A stretch of DNA of 64,000 nt from Maniola hyperantus (GCF_902806685.2 NC_048538.1:1612001-1676000); one strand, 5' to 3'. Shown: positions 22,831 through 34,100, counted from the stretch's first letter. The notes: generated from the sequence alone by a model not told the origin. Program-made: numbers and translations.

Positions 22831-23585
22831 CATGGTGGCCATTGGTCGTAGGTACTTTAATAAATACTTAAAAATTTATTTTGTTTTGAAATGAAAATAT
22901 GAAATCATTTATTTTTCCAAATGTGTGTAGTAAATTCATGGATAGTCTCTTTCACATTTTGCCATTTATGTATGGCGTGCAAAATATGTGGTATTTACAA
23001 AAAAGAAAAAAAAACCAAATAGAAATGACCACGACAGTAAAATTTTAAAAATGGTTACACAAGTTCTTATCTAGTTTTAAAAGTGGCCAAAGAAATATTT
23101 GTGAATTTTCTTCAATAAACTGATTCATTTATTCATTCTACATTTTATATCAATGAATGGCTAAACATATAATCGAAATAAGCGTTCCTCACCCAGCGGA
23201 AACGCCATTTTCACACGGACTTTTAGACATAGAAATGCCGTTATCTATTTCAACTTTCTTTATAGATGATCATACACTTGTAATATAATCCTTAAGGTCA
23301 CAACAAACCGGTCCGCTATAAAAACGTCCGTCCGTCCGTTAAACACGGAAACTGGTCGCGCAATTAAATCAGCTGCTCTTGGACACTCCTAGTCCCATCA
23401 TACTGGTTCTGTGTTGTGTTGATGATAATTGATTAGGGTGCGCGTAGACTCGTTCTGTCAGGTGATGAAACTATTAGTTCACAATGGGAACACTGTAGGG
23501 GAAAATAAAGAATACCATTGTATAAAAGAAAGAAGTCGAGCGAGCCGCGAAAATAGGTCGTGACAGCGTCTTCTATATAACTAAC

Positions 23586-23730
23586 GCCGGCTCCACACGT
23601 TGGCCCCAACGCTGGCTCCAACACTGTTCGCCCAAAACGTGTGGATCGGGAAATTAGCATTGGCCCTAACGTTGGCAAAGCTTTCCCGATCCACACGTTG
23701 GGCGAAAGTGTTGGAGCGTGTAGAGCCGGC
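23586..23730. mobile_element. Palindromic foldback element, 145 bp
   Basis: The right arm (about 23684-23730) reversed reads GCCGGCTCTACACG, CTCCAACACTTTCGCCCA and 'ACGTGTGGATCGGGAAA'. The left arm matches it in the same order, with a 16-bp insertion (TTGGCCCCAACGCTGG). The spacer is about 30 nt, so it would form a strong stem. The minus-strand frame 23433-23756 crosses it by chance. Confidence 0.75.
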
Positions 23731-23929
23731 AATTGACTGACGGACATGCATATCAATGTACCTATATACCTACCTACGGCTCAAACCGTTGGTTCTAGAA
23801 TCTAGAAATTTTGCATTAAGGTTTTAAAAAATTGACAAAGCCAGGTAATACGGTATTTGACAACTATTAAAATCTACTTTTTATCAAACGTGCACTTAGT
23901 ATGCGATATTCTATGAAATACAGGAATGT

Positions 23930-24065
23930 GACGACACAACATAATGACGTACTTCGATAATTTAAAATGGTTATTACACTTAAAACTAACAAAGGACGTG
24001 GATTTTACATATTTTGGACAGACCCTCTATTTAATAATCATTGAGAAATAATTTATTTTTGATGT
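23930..24065. repeat. Unclassified repeat, matches 44215-44370
   Basis: Shares 'AATTTAAAATGGTTA', 'CACTTAAAACTAACA', 'GGACGTGGATTTTAC' and 'ACCCTCTATTTAATAAT' with 44270-44340, in the same order and strand. Confidence 0.55.
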
Positions 24066-24092
24066 AGTCAAATACCCAATTCTAATAAATAA

Positions 24093-24306
24093 TAATGGAC
24101 CTAAACAGCCTTGAATTGAAGTCAAATATTCAATGCCACTGATTTTAATTTCGCAATGTTTCCGCTTGGAGCGCTGGCTGTAGAAGTGTAGACAAACTTG
24201 AGCTTTAAAACAAGGTGTTTACGATCCAGTTTACTGTAACGCGGAAGTATTTCGACTCTCGAATTTGGTTTGGTTTGGTGAGACGTAAAATCTTGTACTA
24301 CGGGTA
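24093..24306. mobile_element. Truncated copy of the 289-bp TIR element seen at 26348
   Basis: Matches 26422-26636 closely from ATGGACCTAAACAGCC to CTACTACGGGTA, but the left 75-bp TIR is missing. The minus-strand frame 24122-24319 lies within it. Confidence 0.75.
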
Positions 24307-24671
24307 CTGACTGTAACATAATTTAAAAAAAAAATTCAAACTATATTATATTTGCAGTACCTACCTACTTAGAGCCTAAAAATTATACTTACGGATTCGT
24401 AGTTTATAGTTACCTAGTTACTTGAACAACAACGTGATTAAGTAATTAATAGTTAACTTAACGCATTTAAACTTGACCTCTATCGTGTACGTAGTTTTAC
24501 GTAATTGCTCTTAAATAATAGACATTTGTAAAATAATTATTTAATTTCGGTAAAACTGTCATGGCTGGCTATAAAAATAAACTGTTCGGCATTGTGTTTC
24601 GTGTTAGCCACATGATTTTGCGAAGGTTAGGTTCAGGCCTAGGTACCTACTTGATTAAAAGCAGCCTATCC

Positions 24672-24905
24672 ATGCTTGTTGTTGTTGCGAAGCTGAAGCC
24701 GCAATGGCCAGGCACATAGTTCGTACAACCGATAGACGTTGGGGTCCGAAGGTGCTGGAATGACGACCTCGCACCGGAAGACGCGTTGGAAGAACCCCCA
24801 CTAGGTAGACGGACGACATCAGACGAGTCGCAGGGAGCCGCTGGATTCAGGCGGCGCACGACCGTGGCGTGTGGAAGTCCCTACAAGAGACCTATATCTA
24901 CCATG
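24672..24905 (+). mobile_element. RTE-type LINE 3' fragment with shared downstream flank
   Basis: Contains the plus-strand equivalent of 'RRTSDESQGAAGFRR' frames and 'GTGGAAGTCCCTACAAGAGACC'. Instead of the usual (GAT)n end it continues into 'ATGCTAGACTCCAACCTCC' and 'CGTTTCTTCGTGGGAAGCGC', which recur after the copy at 26640-26795. Confidence 0.7.
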
Positions 24906-24985
24906 CTAGACTCCAACCTCCAATAAAGTGACGTTTCTTCGTGGGAAGCGCAAGCAATATAATAAAAAGGCCATCAAATGATGAT
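24906..24985. repeat. Duplicated flank, copy 1
   Basis: 'AGTGACGTTTCTTCGTGGGA', 'AGCGCAAGCAATATAATAAA' and 'AAGGCCATCAAATG' recur at 26743-26798 with very few changes. Copy 1 continues into GATGATGGTGCTGATGAT, an RTE-like tail. Confidence 0.7.
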
Positions 24986-25004
24986 GGTGCTGATGATCCA
25001 TGCT

Positions 25005-25049
25005 TGTACAGCAATGATATTAGTTTTCTTCTAATATCATTGTTGTACA
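25005..25049. other. Short hairpin, 19-bp arms, 7-nt loop
   Basis: TGTACAGCAATGATATTAG at the left pairs with CTAATATCATTGTTGTACA at the right with one mismatch and the loop TTTTCTT. No surrounding element or transcript evidence. Confidence 0.6.
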
Positions 25050-25777
25050 GTCATAATCAACTACAGTCATAATAACAGAAACTTGTCGGGCTTACGTCGA
25101 CTAAATACGTGAGCTACGTACCGCCGGATTCTTGTATATTTACAGCACTGCTCTTCAAGTGCTTATTATCAGAACATGCATATAAGATAGAGGTCCGTAG
25201 TCATGCTATAAGCTAAAAACTTTGATGGTCATAATAATTATTTCGCAAACAGTAGTTTTTTCCAAAAACAGTCTAGATACTTCATAAAAGGGATATAAAA
25301 TCACTGTTATGGGTAGATCAACACTTATTTCGGCTCTCACTTTTCATGTTCAAGAGGTACCTACCTACCTACTGAAAAAAACAAAATAAAAAATTTCCTC
25401 TCTATGCAGCGGCAACGGATTTTTTAAAACTATGCTTTTAAATTTAACAGATCTTTCATCTTATAGGCTATTTTTAAAATGGTTGTGGTACACAGACGGA
25501 CTGACTGGATGAAACTGTATGGGTTCCTTGCTTTACTAACAAAGACAACAGAAAAACTTCTTTAGTGATTTAATAATGACAAACTTTAGTCTACGCTCAC
25601 CTTTAGTACGTATTAATCATCATTCATCTATTTTAAACATAAGGAGGCTCTACGCTAACCGTCGACGAAAAATGCAAGTTATTTCTTTGTGCCTAACTTA
25701 ATAAAAACGTTATAGGAACTAGTTTTACTTGTAAGAGGCCATTGTGATAGCTTTTTTGGGCGTAGTATGTAATTATA

Positions 25778-26092
25778 TAAATCATCATCATTATCATGAT
25801 CAACCCATCGCCGGCTCACTACAGAGCACGGTTCTCCTCTCAGAGTGAGAAGGGTTTTGGCCGTAGTCTACCACTCTGGCCATGTGCGGATTGGTAGACA
25901 TCACACACCTTTGAGAACATTATGGAGATCTCTCAGGCATGCAGGTTTCCTCACGATGTTTTCCTTCACCGTTAAAGCAAGTGATATTTAATTAATTAAA
26001 ACGCACATAGCTCCGAAAAGTTAGAGGTGCGTGCCCGGCATCGAACCCCTGACCTCCGAAGGCGGACGTCCTAACCACTAGGCTATCACAGC
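25778..26092 (-). mobile_element. tRNA-derived SINE, second family, near complete, minus strand
   Basis: Starts with ATCATCATCATTATCATGAT (the (GAT)n tail reversed), then 'AACCCATCGCCGGCTCACTA', 'TAGTCTACCACTCTGGCC' and 'GCATGCAGGTTTCCTCACGA'. It ends in the tRNA-like head 'GGCATCGAACCCC' (box B reversed) and 'CCTAACCACTAGGCTATCAC' (box A reversed). It aligns end to end with the plus-strand copy at 62053. Confidence 0.85.
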
Positions 26093-26143
26093 TATTATGT
26101 AAATAGCTACTACTTATTGATTAGGTGTTATATTACTACGAGT

Positions 26144-26246
26144 ACTAGATGATGCCCGCGACTTCGTCCGCGTGGAATTAGGTGTATAGAAAATCCCGTG
26201 GGAAATTTTTGCTTTTCCGGGATGAAAAGTAGTCTATACCTGTCTC
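26144..26246 (+). mobile_element. Fragment of the 'CGCGACTTCGTCCGCG' repeat
   Basis: 'TAGATGATGCCCGCGACTTC', 'GTCCGCGTGGAATTAGG' and 'CCGGGATGAAAAGTAGTC'. It is cut short at the junction with an RTE tail at about 26247. Confidence 0.65.
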
Positions 26247-26712
26247 CAACCGATAGACGTTGGGGTCCTAAGATGCTGGAATGGCGACCTCGCACCGGAA
26301 GACGCAGTGTTGGAAGACCCCCCCACTAGGTGGACGGATGTCATCAGTACCCGTAGTACAAGATTTTACGTCTCACCAAACGAAACCAAATTCGAGAGTC
26401 GAAATACTTCCGCGTTACAGTAAAATGGACCTAAACAGCCTTGAATTGAAGTCAAATATTCAATGCCACTAATTTTAATTTCGCAATGTTTCCGCTTGGA
26501 GCGCTGGCTGTAGAAGTGTAGACAAACTTGAGCTTTAAAACAAGGTATTTAAGATCCAGTTTACTGTAACGCGGAAGTATTTCGACTCTCGAATTTTGTT
26601 TCGTTTGGTGAGACGTAAAATCTTGTACTACGGGTACAGACAAGTCGCAGGAAGCCGCTGGATTCAGACAGTGCAAGACTGTGGCGTGTGGAAGTCCCTA
26701 CAAGAGACCTAT
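26247..26712 (+). mobile_element. RTE-type LINE 3' fragment interrupted by a TIR element
   Basis: Left part to 26347 ('GATAGACGTTGGGGTCCTAAG', 'GGTGGACGGATGTCATCAG'). Right part from 26637 ('CAGACAAGTCGCAGGAAGCC', 'GTGGAAGTCCCTACAAGAGACC'). Joined across the insertion they restore the usual order 'ACATCAG|ACGAGTCGCAGG' of intact copies, apart from point changes. Confidence 0.85.
26348..26636. mobile_element. 289-bp TIR element with 77-bp inverted repeats and 3-bp target duplication (CAG)
   Basis: The left 77 bp (from TACCCGTAGTACAAG) and the right 77 bp (to CTTGTACTACGGGTA) are reverse complements with a single mismatch. CAG lies on both sides (26345-26347 and 26637-26639), while intact RTE copies have CAG once at this point. 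The 3-bp duplication is therefore read against a known empty site. Three-bp duplications are known for PIF/Harbinger and CACTA types; the termini do not settle the class. It is non-coding. Confidence 0.85.
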
Positions 26713-26742
26713 GTCTACCATGCTAGGCTCCTACCTCCAATC

Positions 26743-26798
26743 AAGTGACGTTTCTTCGTGGGAAGCGCAAGCAATATAATAAAAAGGCCATCAAATGC
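26743..26798. repeat. Duplicated flank, copy 2
   Basis: Matches 24943-24980 from 'AAGTGACGTTTCTTCGTGGG' to 'AAGGCCATCAAATG'. After this point the two copies diverge. Confidence 0.7.
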
Positions 26799-27040
26799 AA
26801 CAGCAACACAAAATACGTTATACTCACAGATATACCACCCAGTTCTCAGAAGAAAGCATTCAATTATATGGACAGTAAATTTTTGAAGCGCGGCCGCTTT
26901 ATGAGTCATTATTCGATCACGACGGAATGTGTCCGATGGACCATGTGCACATGGGCACACATGGGTTTGCAAACAAGTCCACCAAACGGGCATAAACTTT
27001 CAACTACGCACCTACACAGTTTTTACTGGTTTTTATCAGT

Positions 27041-27461
27041 TTTTTAGGGTTCCGTACCTCAAAAGGAAAAACGGAACTCTTATAGGATCACTTTGTTGTC
27101 TGTCTGTCTGTCTGTCAAAAAACCTACAGGGTACTTAACGTTGACCTAGAATCATGAAATTTGGCAGGTAGATGGGTCTTATAGCTGGCTTTAGGGGAAA
27201 AATCAGAAAACCGTGAATTTGTGGTCACATCACACAAAAAAATTAAATTGTGGTAATAATTCGTATTTTCAATTTTCGAAGTAAGATAACTATATCAAGT
27301 GGGGTATCATATGAAAGGGCTTCACTTGAACATTCTAAAACAGATTTTTATTTATTTTTAGGTATAATAGTTTTTGATTTATCATGCAAAATGTCGATAA
27401 AATACGATTGTAATACGGAACCCTCAGTGTGCGAGTCTGATTTGCACTTGGCCGGTTTTTT
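27041..27461 (-). repeat. GGTTCCGT-family repeat, near full length, minus strand
   Basis: Starts TTTTTAGGGTTCCGTACCTC, includes TCTGTCTGTCTGTCTGTC, 'GTGGGGTATCATATGAAAGG' and ends 'TTTGCACTTGGCCGGTTTTT'. The frame at 27250-27468 lies within it. Confidence 0.75.
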
Positions 27462-30400
27462 TATCTGACAGTTGACACATAAAGCTAAAATCGTGAGTGA
27501 GATCTCAAAATATATGCATTATATTCGATAACCAATGAAACACTGAACAAATATTTTTTAACCATAATGTCTCAAATGTTAAGATTCCATAAATTCACGA
27601 CATAGAGTGTACCTAAGTATATTTTATTGGGGTCTATAAAATGTTTATAGTTGAACAAACAGTTGGTTTTATTTGTCAACTATAATTTCCAAATATGAAC
27701 ACACTCAGTTCCGACTAAAGTGGATTGTAAATAATCCTAAAGATGAAATTTTATTAGTCCTAACCTCTTTTCTAATGTATTTTATGTTTGGAATGATAAG
27801 TAAGTTGGTATGTTCTTGTTCCTAGTTTGTAAATTTTTGTAAGCACATTATAAAAGGTTTCGTCTGCAAACTCACGGAAAATTTTATTTGTGTTGAACCA
27901 AAGGATTGTAAATTGAATCTGCATTTATTCATCCAAGATTTCGAACCACAGCGGTGTTAAGAATTATTAGAAGACTGACTTGACATTTTACAAAAGAGCT
28001 TTTAAAATAGACATATTTTTTTCATATTATTATTTTATTACACCTATCTAATACTTATTATTCCAAATATTAAATATTTATTTATATGTACATAAATATG
28101 AACCTAAAAATAAAAATATTTTATGCAATCTAAGAATTGCGGAATGTGGAATTTGGGATTAACATTTCAGGTATTTTAGATAATATGATTTAAATTTTAT
28201 TGAAACTACTATGTATATTATTCTATTTACTACACAGACTTAGAATAATAGAATTATTATGAAATCAAAAATAGCTTCTAATATTTAAATGTATTTTTAT
28301 TCGGCTGTGATACGTACCTACCTTTTAAATCGCTTGATAGTTTATAATATATTTTAATATATACAAGAAAATAAAAGCAAGTATTCTAAAGATATTATAG
28401 ATTATTATTTTTAGAGTTCCTTTCGACTAGGCATGTATATTAGATGCGTAATAAGACTAAGATAATTACTATTTCCATAGCTTATCTCACACTTGCGCTT
28501 TTCCACTTGAGTCAAAATCTGTGAAAAAAAGAAGATATAGATTCATACAAATTCATCCATGCACATTGCACGTCCCTGGGTAAAAGGTAAATAGACCAAT
28601 ACCTATAGAGGAAAAGAGATTTACGATCACTTACAACAAAATTGTTTTGGTCCATCCGTCCCGTGCCGCCAATTCCCTCATATTTCGTCTTGTCATCGTC
28701 CAATTGATACTTTATCTCTTTTCGGTACAACTACTACAACAAAAACCACTCTAACTTGAGCTCTATTGCCAAAGAAAATATATTAAAAGCAAGTTTTTTG
28801 TTTTTTCAACGCCGGTGGTTCAACAATTAACCTGTAAATCGTAGCTTGACACCTTGTTTGTCACAAAATCTGTCTCACAAAGAATTTTAAACCTTATCTG
28901 TATCTGGATAAAGCTTAATTCTGTATGTATTAAAGAATAATTTAGTCATACCCTCACTTAAAGGAAAAGCGACTTTAAAGTTACAGGTTTAGAGTAGAAG
29001 TTAATTTGTAACAGATAAGTGTTATTGTTGTACCACCAAGCCGCCCTATATCAGCGGGTGCTAAGCGGTGTGATTGAAACTCATCTACAGAAGATGCCTG
29101 ATGTCTGATTGTATGTCTGTATGTTTTGCCGAACTGCCGAAACTGTTGGAGGTCCGATTCTTCGTAATGAATTTGTTAGTGGGTGATCGGATCGGTCGGT
29201 GTCGCTCTAAACAGGTAGGGCTTATAAATAAAAGATTACACGTACTTTGTCGGTAAACAAAAACACTTCTTTTCGGAAAAAATAACACTATTAATTTTGA
29301 TATGGATTCTTTCGAAAATGTCGCAAGGATGTTTTTACACGACTGCCCAATAGTTAAAATTTTGCAATGAAATAGGTACCTAGGTTACCTATAAAAATGC
29401 GCAAATTTTCCAAATACCTACATATTAGTGCATTGAATGCAAAAAAACAATACTACTAACTGTTTGACGGCAAAAACTAGGTGATTGTATTTATCTGTGG
29501 CGTTGCTCTGTGGAGTAGCGAATCTATGTGAAATGTCAATGGCGCGTAGAAAGAGTAGTTTGGTCTTGTGCTCATATAATTAATAATTACTATGTGAACA
29601 GTTGAATAAAAGCCTTCTAAAGTATATCAAAGTGATTTTCATTCTTATATTATTTAGTTAGAAGTGAGACATTTTACCTATAGTTTTTGCATTTTTCATC
29701 ATAATTTAATGTAGGTTTCATGAAAAATTAATTTCTAAATGACTAAATTAAAAACCTTTTTAGTAGTACTGAAATATTTCTACAGCAATATTACAACTTT
29801 TATCTTTAAATACATTAATCACTTGATTAAAGTATTAACGTATTTGGTACCTCCGATAAAGCATGTCAAATTTTTAATGACCATAAAAGCATAAGTTTGT
29901 GACAACCATATTAACAATGGACCAATGGGGTGACCAACGAATCCACCCTTACTTTCAAAAGAAAAGCACAGTTAAAACTCGAAAGTAAACAAAAAGTTAA
30001 ACAGGAGTTGTCAATATCCGAACAAAACTTGTTTAATGTCTTAACGGTCGATTTTGTTCACCTGCATTATCTTTAAAACAGTCATAAAAGTCTTTTGTTG
30101 ATAAAAGTTGCATTATTGGAACTAAGGGATTGCGTTTGTTTTCTTTTGTTTGTTTTTCGCTGTTTTTGGGTTTTGAATGTGACTTTTTGTGGATCTATAA
30201 AATTTGCAATGCGTGGTAAATTCTTGCGTGCTCCGCAGGTAGCTAAGTGCCGAAGGATTTACTCGAAATTCGAATTTACTTACAGCTTTTTTTTTTGTTG
30301 TTTGGCTTCCTACGCTATTGTAATTGGCCGCGAAAATTCAATTTTTAGCTAGTTTTTCGAAAAGAGTAGACTAGTCATACATCGAAAGGTTATGGTAATG

Positions 30401-30537
30401 AGTTTTGTGGACATAACACTTATGCATCTACATGTTTTTCCATAAAAACTTTGGCCAAAAATACTCATTTAGTTCATATTTGTTCATGAAAGATAATTTT
30501 CAGAATTTTCCTAGATTTGCACAAACTTTGCAATTGT
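27462..30537. other. Intron-like AT-rich sequence, no gene seen
   Basis: The longest relatively repeat-poor stretch of the window. Short frames at 28512-28730(-), 29074-29256(+), 29085-29288(-) and 30095-30352(+) show no domain and no paired splice sites. I see nothing else I can name. Confidence 0.45.
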
Positions 30538-30765
30538 GCATTGCAAGGTTTACATCTCCTGAGGATGGTCCGGTGTCGGGGCGAAACGTGCGTCGAGTGT
30601 TTTTTGGGATTTGTGTGGTGCTGCGTGGTGGTGGTGCGCATTGCTTGCCGAGTGGCTGCTTTTCCTGCATGGTTTATCAGTGGGAGGGCGGGCGGTGCAT
30701 TTCGCATGCTGCATGTTGCATCATACAGATTCGACCTGTTTCAGCAAATTAAGCTTTTGGTTCAT
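30538..30765 (+). repeat. Interspersed repeat with 'GGGGCGAAACGTGCGTCGAG' core, long copy
   Basis: Same order of blocks as 11238-11375. An additional GC-rich central part (about 30600-30710) is absent from the shorter copy. Several open frames on both strands (30432-30752, 30474-30707, 30517-30801, 30611-31087) arise from this GC-rich repeat and are not gene-like. Confidence 0.65.
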
Positions 30766-30779
30766 ATATATGGACTTTT

Positions 30780-31090
30780 GTGTTGGACTTCCGCAAAGTA
30801 ACGCCTGCTTCTATACAACAAAAGATAATTTGTCCCATGCACCTCAGGACGAAATAAGTGTTCGTAAAATGTCAATATCGGCAAAAAGGTTGAGCAATAA
30901 GTTGGAGCTAGTGGTCGCTCGTCGCTTATCCGACGATTATAATGAGCGGAGCCTGTATTTCCGATCCGCAAGGCCGTCCATTCGCCTTGTTCGATACCGC
31001 CGAACGATGCTTGTCTACATCTACACAAAATTAGATACAAAGATAAAAGGTAGGTACACTAGGTTCAGTTGCGCGACAGGCATTTAAATA
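30780..31090. other. Moderately GC-rich unique stretch, coding status unclear
   Basis: Open in more than one frame (plus 30611-31087, minus 30762-31040). Composition is near 50 percent GC around 30840-31030, unlike the flanks. I see no domain, no convincing acceptor-donor pair and no repeat copy elsewhere in the window. Left as undetermined. Confidence 0.3.
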
Positions 31091-31555
31091 AATACGTTAT
31101 CTTTACCGCTTCAAGCTAGATATCTATCTTTTTCTTTACAAAGAGACTACTTAAAGCCTCTTTCGGGACTTAGATTATTACAGTGGTTATTCGGTACGAA
31201 AATTTATAAGTAGTGTTAGAATGAAAACCACCTTTTAATCACTGTTTCTTATTAAATTTATTTACAAGTCAGTACAATGAACTAAGTATTCCCAGAGATA
31301 GTAGTAGTAGAGTCTACCCAAAACCATAGACTCTCGGAGAATGTCAGAGGGTGCTAGGCCGGGCACAGACTATCAACAAAACCCAACTAACAGTAGGTAA
31401 AGTCGGGATGTTCTTTCCTTGAAAACTATTATCCAGCGAGCAGCCTTGGCATGGCAAGGCAGGTGCTACGGAACGAAGGTTAAAGCATTTCAAATATTTT
31501 AAAAATGTAGACGATTATCTGCTGTAAAAACACATGCCCTTTGTGCAGCTATTTA

Positions 31556-31868
31556 TAAAAAAAATCGCTCAAGTGCGAGTCACACTTGCAGACAAATGGT
31601 TCCGGACCTTCGTACCTACAAGAAATAAGATATTTTTTTTAATTTTCATGGCGACCGTTTTGAAATTTTAATAAGTACCTATTTGTTGTTAAAGTGCAAA
31701 TAGAAATAATACGGTTATTACTAAAACTACGGTTAGAAATAGAAATACACATTATGTGAAAATCTACGTTTCACGAGTGGACAGACGGACGGACGGACTG
31801 ACAGCGAGGTTTTGGTAATAGGTGGCAACACAATCCCGATGGCACTTTTTGAGTACGGAACCCTAAAA
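31556..31868 (+). repeat. GGTTCCGT-family repeat, divergent subfamily
   Basis: Starts 'AAAATCGCTCAAGTGCGAGTC', contains 'TTTCATGGCGACCGTTTTGA', GGACAGACGGACGGACGGAC and ends 'GAGTACGGAACCCTAAAAAT'. Same subfamily as 3029-3480. Confidence 0.65.
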
Positions 31869-32104
31869 ATGAGTTTATTTCATTGGCTACATAGAGAACT
31901 GTAATAATATTTTCATTCATAAAGAGTTTATCAACGGCAGGTAACTCGAGCGGGCTAGGACGCCGCCGCAAGGTCGCCTCCCGCACGACATGTCGCAACT
32001 TGTTCAATGAAGTTCTTATAAGTAAGTGTATTGTGTTCTCTTTTTATTGTTTAATCGACTTACGCTTGGTTGCAATTCAACCTGATGCAAGAGTCGCTAA
32101 ATAA

Positions 32105-32273
32105 GGCCCGATTTCCTCTAAATCGGAGCGAGGAGGAGATAGGTAGGTATGTGTTCGGTCGACCAATCAGATCCTTATTAGATGATGTGAAAAAAAATCA
32201 TACCATTTTTTAAGAATCTGATTGGTCGATTGAACACATCTCCTCTTTACTCCGCTTAAGTCGAAACCGGGCC
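32105..32273. mobile_element. PIF/Harbinger-like MITE, 169 bp, TAA target duplication
   Basis: The left end GGCCCGATTTCCTCTAAATC and the right end, reversed GGCCCGGTTTCGACTTAAGC, form imperfect inverted repeats of about 65 bp that include 'GTCGACCAATCAGATCCTTA'. TAA flanks both sides (32102-32104, 32274-32276). A GG-initial terminus with TWA duplication is characteristic of PIF/Harbinger elements. Non-coding. Confidence 0.8.
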
Positions 32274-32276
32274 TAA

Positions 32277-32520
32277 GAATCTTATTTATTGCCAAAGGGG
32301 TCGGCCTCGGGGGCGTACGGACTAACCAGTAGTCCCACACCCATCCCAACGTCATCCTAAGCCGTGGTCCGAGCCTCACAGGAGGCGCCCTTAGGAGGGC
32401 GTTGCCCCCTGACCTCTCGAATTATTTCTTCGAGCCCTAGGGCTCACCCCCAGGCGGAGCTTCGCGCTCGCCAACCGCCCGGTGACGCTGTAGCGGCCAG
32501 TAGGGCCTACGCAGCATAGT
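32277..32520. repeat. GC-rich block, probable retroelement 3' region
   Basis: Sharply GC-rich, with 'GGGGTCGGCCTCGGGGGCGT' and 'AGGAGGCGCCCTTAGGAGGG'. Such blocks are typical of non-LTR retrotransposon 3' regions, but no poly-A or ORF end is visible to prove it. Confidence 0.4.
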
Positions 32521-32871
32521 CAATCCGAAATAACACACACAAAACAATGTGAACAGAGATTCAAAGAACAACTCGAAAGTGTTTTGACTTAGATCTGAGT
32601 GTTTAGATTTTGTGTTACCTACGTAACGTATTTTTTTTCTAATAAGTAATACTTACTTATGTTTTTACACGACTGTCCAAAAAAGTGCAATATTTTCAGG
32701 GTCCATTATAATAACTATGTATGTAAGTATGAATGTGAGTTACTTTATTTCATCATAACTTCTAAATACCTGAACAGATTTGGATGTATGTATATTGTTA
32801 CAAAAGGTGTAACCTATTTACTCATCCCAAGTGACAAATGGCTATAAATTTTTTGAACACACTTCAATAAT

Positions 32872-33090
32872 ACTACTACACGAGTAAATATTTTAGACCA
32901 GAGGGGAAGCTTCACACTAGCTCACGCACACCACGACGTGCCACGGACGCTCCGTGCGCCCAGTTTGGCGGCAAACGGAGCGTCCGTGACACGTCGTGGT
33001 GTGCGTGAGCTGCGCTAGAGTGAGTGAACCTACAGCCAGCCGCTAGTATGAAGCTTCCCCTCTGGTCTATATATCTACTCGTGTGATACT
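32872..33090. mobile_element. Long-TIR foldback (Mutator-like MITE), 219 bp
   Basis: Outer arms: 'GACCAGAGGGGAAGCTTC' at 32896-32913 against 'GAAGCTTCCCCTCTGGTC' at 33050-33067. Inner arms: AGCTCACGCACACCACGACGTG against CACGTCGTGGTGTGCGTGAGCT. Near-identical 11-bp direct repeats ACTTCAATAAT/ACTTCAACAAT lie at 32861-32871 and 33091-33101. A 9-11 bp duplication with long TIRs fits Mutator-like elements. Confidence 0.7.
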
Positions 33091-33399
33091 ACTTCAACAA
33101 TATGGCGGCTGTATGGCGCCATTTTCAAAAAGTCATAAGCGAAACATGAGATACCTATCTCAATATCACAGGCGATAGAATAGAGCAATTATTATACGAG
33201 AAGGGTTTTGGCCATAGTCGGATACCTGCGTAGTCAACGAGAATCAAGAAGTTTGAAACAAATACACGGTCAATTCTTTCTTACACTTTAGTAAGGTAGG
33301 TAGGTATAGTTATTATGCGATAAGTTAAAAGTCAAAAGACGCACACGTGCGGGCCACCTTGCGCCAGCTGTGCCCTCGGCCGCAGCTGCCGCAATCATT

Positions 33400-34098
33400 G
33401 CCAGTCCAATCTCGCAGCCGCAGCACCCACCTTGTGCCGAGCCTTCCTGTACCTGTATAGCTACATTGATTTATTTATTGCTTGTAATATATTGCGTTGA
33501 TAGCCGAGAGGTTAAGACACCAACTTCCTATTCGGGAGGTCGGGGGTTTCTCTAACTTTTCTGAGCTACGAGTATGTACGTTTTAACTAAGCAATTAAAG
33601 CTGCCGCATAGTCCAATCTCGCAGCCGCAGCACCCACCTTGTGCCGAGCCTTCCTGTACCCGTATAGCTACATTGATTTATTTATTGCTTGTAATATATT
33701 GCGCTGATAGCCTAGTGGTTAAGACACCAACTTCCTATTCGGGAGGTCGGGGGTTTCTCTAACTTTTCTGAGCTACGAGTATGTACGTTTTAAGCAATTA
33801 AAGCTGCCGCAAAGTTCAATCTCGCAGCCGCAGCACCCACCTTGTGCCGAGCCTTCCTGTACCTGTATAGCTACATTGATTTATTTATTGCTTGTAATAT
33901 ATTGCGCTGATAGCCGAGAGGTTAAGACACCAACTTCCTATTCGGGAGGTCGGGGGTTTCTCTAACTTTTCCGAGCTACGAGTATGTACGTTTTAACTAA
34001 GCAATTAAAGCTGCCGCATAGTCCAATCTCGCAGCCGCAGCACCCACCTTGTGCCAAGCCTTCCTGTACCCGTACATTGATTTATTTATTGCTTGCAA
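33400..34098. repeat. Tandem array, ~205-bp unit, about 3.4 copies, containing a SINE head
   Basis: 'CAATCTCGCAGCCGCAGCAC' recurs at about 33407, 33614, 33817 and 34024. Each unit includes 'TTGATAGCCGAGAGGTTAAG' and 'ATTCGGGAGGTCGGGGGTTT', the tRNA-like head of the second SINE family with its middle deleted. The full SINE follows at 34410. The frames 33370-33555 and 33574-33762 are the same repeat translated twice. Confidence 0.85.
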
Positions 34099-34100
34099 TA

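Noticed and set aside
30611..31087. 158-codon plus-strand open frame, the longest in the window
   Set aside because: Its first half is the GGGGCGAAACGTGCGTCGAG repeat, which recurs at 11238. The same DNA is open on the other strand and no domain or splice pair is visible.
33370..33762. Two nearly identical plus-strand peptides
   Set aside because: They are the same unit of a tandem repeat translated twice, not paralogous genes.
33400..34098. Possible CRISPR-like array
   Set aside because: The ~205-bp units are direct tandem copies without short repeats and unique spacers, in a eukaryotic setting.
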